From Verrucomicrobiota bacterium (lineage in GTDB: Bacteria; Verrucomicrobiota; Verrucomicrobiia; Limisphaerales; JADLHS01): a stretch of 6,766 nt of DNA. Each line of letters opens with the position of its first letter. The stretch's first letter is position 1. The DNA lies in the NCBI GenBank assembly GCA_004297495.1, contig SCTL01000268.1:1-6766 (forward strand), in the 5' to 3' direction. The notes under the pieces are model-generated. The model saw only the letters and a program-made list of their open reading frames with translations, had not been told where the DNA came from and did not search any database. Shown here in pieces: positions 5,949 to 6,766 of the stretch. The translations under genes and the position numbers were made by a program.

Positions 5949-6766
5949 ATGAGCCTCCTCATCAAGAACGGCGAAATCGTCACGGCCAGCGAACGCTACG
6001 TGGCCGACATCCTTTGCGAAGGCGAGACCATTGCAATCGTCTCGCCGGGCATCACACCCCCGAAAGGCGCGGAGGTGATTGACGCGACTGGTAAGTTTGT
6101 TTTCCCCGGCTTCATTGATCCGCACGTGCACATCTATTTGCCGTTCATGGGAACGTTCTCGAAGGATGATTACATCACCGGCAGCGAGGCTGCGCTCGTG
6201 GGTGGCACGACAACGCTCATCGAGATGTGCTGCCCGTCGCGCAAGGACGATGCGTTGGAGAGCTTCGAGCTTTGGATGAGCCAGGCCGTCGGGAAATCCG
6301 CGTGCGACTTCACATTTCACATGGGCGTGACGAAGTTCGATGACAAGTCAGAGAAACAGCTTCGCGAAATCGTGAAGCGTGGCATCAGTTCGTTCAAAAT
6401 TTTTCTCGCCTACAAGGGTGCATTCGGCGTGGACGACACGGAGCTTTATCGCACGCTCAAACTGGCGAAGGAACTCGGCGTCATCGTCACCGCGCATTGC
6501 GAGAATGAAACGCTCGTCAGCGAGCGTTGCAAGGAATTGATCGCAGCCGGCAAAACTGGTCCGGGCTTTCACGAGCCGAGCCGGCCAGTCCAAGTCGAAG
6601 CCGAGGGTGTGCATCACTTGATGACCTTTGCCGAACTCACCGGCGCGGCGACTTATATCGTCCACTTGAGTTGCAAGGAGGCGCTCGACCAGGCCATCGC
6701 CGCCCGCCAGCGCGGCGTGCGCGTCAACGTCGAGACGCTCATCCAGTATCTCACGCTCGACAAAAC
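5949..6766 (+). CDS. Dihydropyrimidinase / D-hydantoinase, 3' end beyond the window
   Basis: This amidohydrolase opens the ring of dihydrouracil and dihydrothymine (reductive pyrimidine catabolism) or of 5-substituted hydantoins. About 272 of roughly 460 residues are visible. The dinuclear metal site is intact as far as it can be seen: His59 and His61 (GFIDPHVH), the carboxylated lysine Lys150 (SSFKIFLAYKG), His183 (AHCEN) and His239 (IVHLS). The catalytic tyrosine is Tyr155. Positions 150, 155, 183 and 239 coincide with those of characterised bacterial hydantoinases, so the reading frame and start are well supported. The remaining metal ligand, an Asp expected near 315, falls outside. Keeping Lys150 separates it from the inactive CRMP-type relatives. 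It starts 24 bases after vapC without a clear Shine-Dalgarno. Substrate choice between dihydropyrimidine and hydantoin cannot be settled from this part. Confidence 0.93.
   Translation, partial: MSLLIKNGEIVTASERYVADILCEGETIAIVSPGITPPKGAEVIDATGKFVFPGFIDPHVHIYLPFMGTFSKDDYITGSEAALVGGTTTLIEMCCPSRKDDALESFELWMSQAVGKSACDFTFHMGVTKFDDKSEKQLREIVKRGISSFKIFLAYKGAFGVDDTELYRTLKLAKELGVIVTAHCENETLVSERCKELIAAGKTGPGFHEPSRPVQVEAEGVHHLMTFAELTGAATYIVHLSCKEALDQAIAARQRGVRVNVETLIQYLTLDK

Overview
The window holds a complete, one-strand sulfate-assimilation gene cluster (sulfite reductase, CysH-family reductase, and both subunits of sulfate adenylyltransferase, CysD and CysN). It is flanked on the left by a divergent RbsD/FucU-type sugar mutarotase gene. 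On the right lie a long perfect inverted repeat, a small VapBC-type toxin-antitoxin pair, and the 5' two thirds of a dihydropyrimidinase/hydantoinase gene that runs off the end. I saw no RNA gene, CRISPR array, transposase or phage gene. No stretch longer than about 140 bases lacks a gene.

Organism: the DNA is GC-rich with strongly GC-biased third codon positions. The repeat after cysN translates on either strand to fragments like 'AGILPA' and 'RQDAGAPG', which I remember as a dispersed repeat common in Verrucomicrobiota (Pedosphaera/Limisphaerales-like) genomes. Together with the compact sulfite reductase-cysH-cysD-cysN order, this suggests a free-living verrucomicrobial bacterium. That assignment is inference from memory, not a search result.

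Layout: 14-403 (-) rbsD-like; 404-536 divergent intergenic region with a candidate operator and a weak promoter; 537-2210 (+) sulfite reductase; 2215-2874 (+) cysH-like; 2898-3836 (+) cysD; 3845-5164 (+) cysN; 5166-5244 inverted repeat; 5296-5523 (+) antitoxin; 5523-5924 (+) PIN toxin; 5949 to the end (+) dihydropyrimidinase, partial.

The four sulfur genes are packed with gaps of 4, 23 and 8 bases and are probably one operon. CysD and CysN make APS from sulfate and ATP, driven by GTP hydrolysis. The CysH-like enzyme would release sulfite from APS or PAPS, and the sulfite reductase makes sulfide for cysteine synthesis. No APS kinase (cysC) and no flavoprotein reductase (cysJ) lie in the window. 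The sulfite reductase looks more like the ferredoxin-dependent type, which would not need CysJ. The CysH protein lacks the Fe-S cysteines of APS reductases and also lacks the loop that usually carries the PAPS-type Gly-Asp-x-His-Thr-Thr signature. Whether it takes APS or PAPS is therefore the most open biochemical question here. The second oddity is the VapC-like toxin, which has Lys where this family's conserved acidic Glu is expected.
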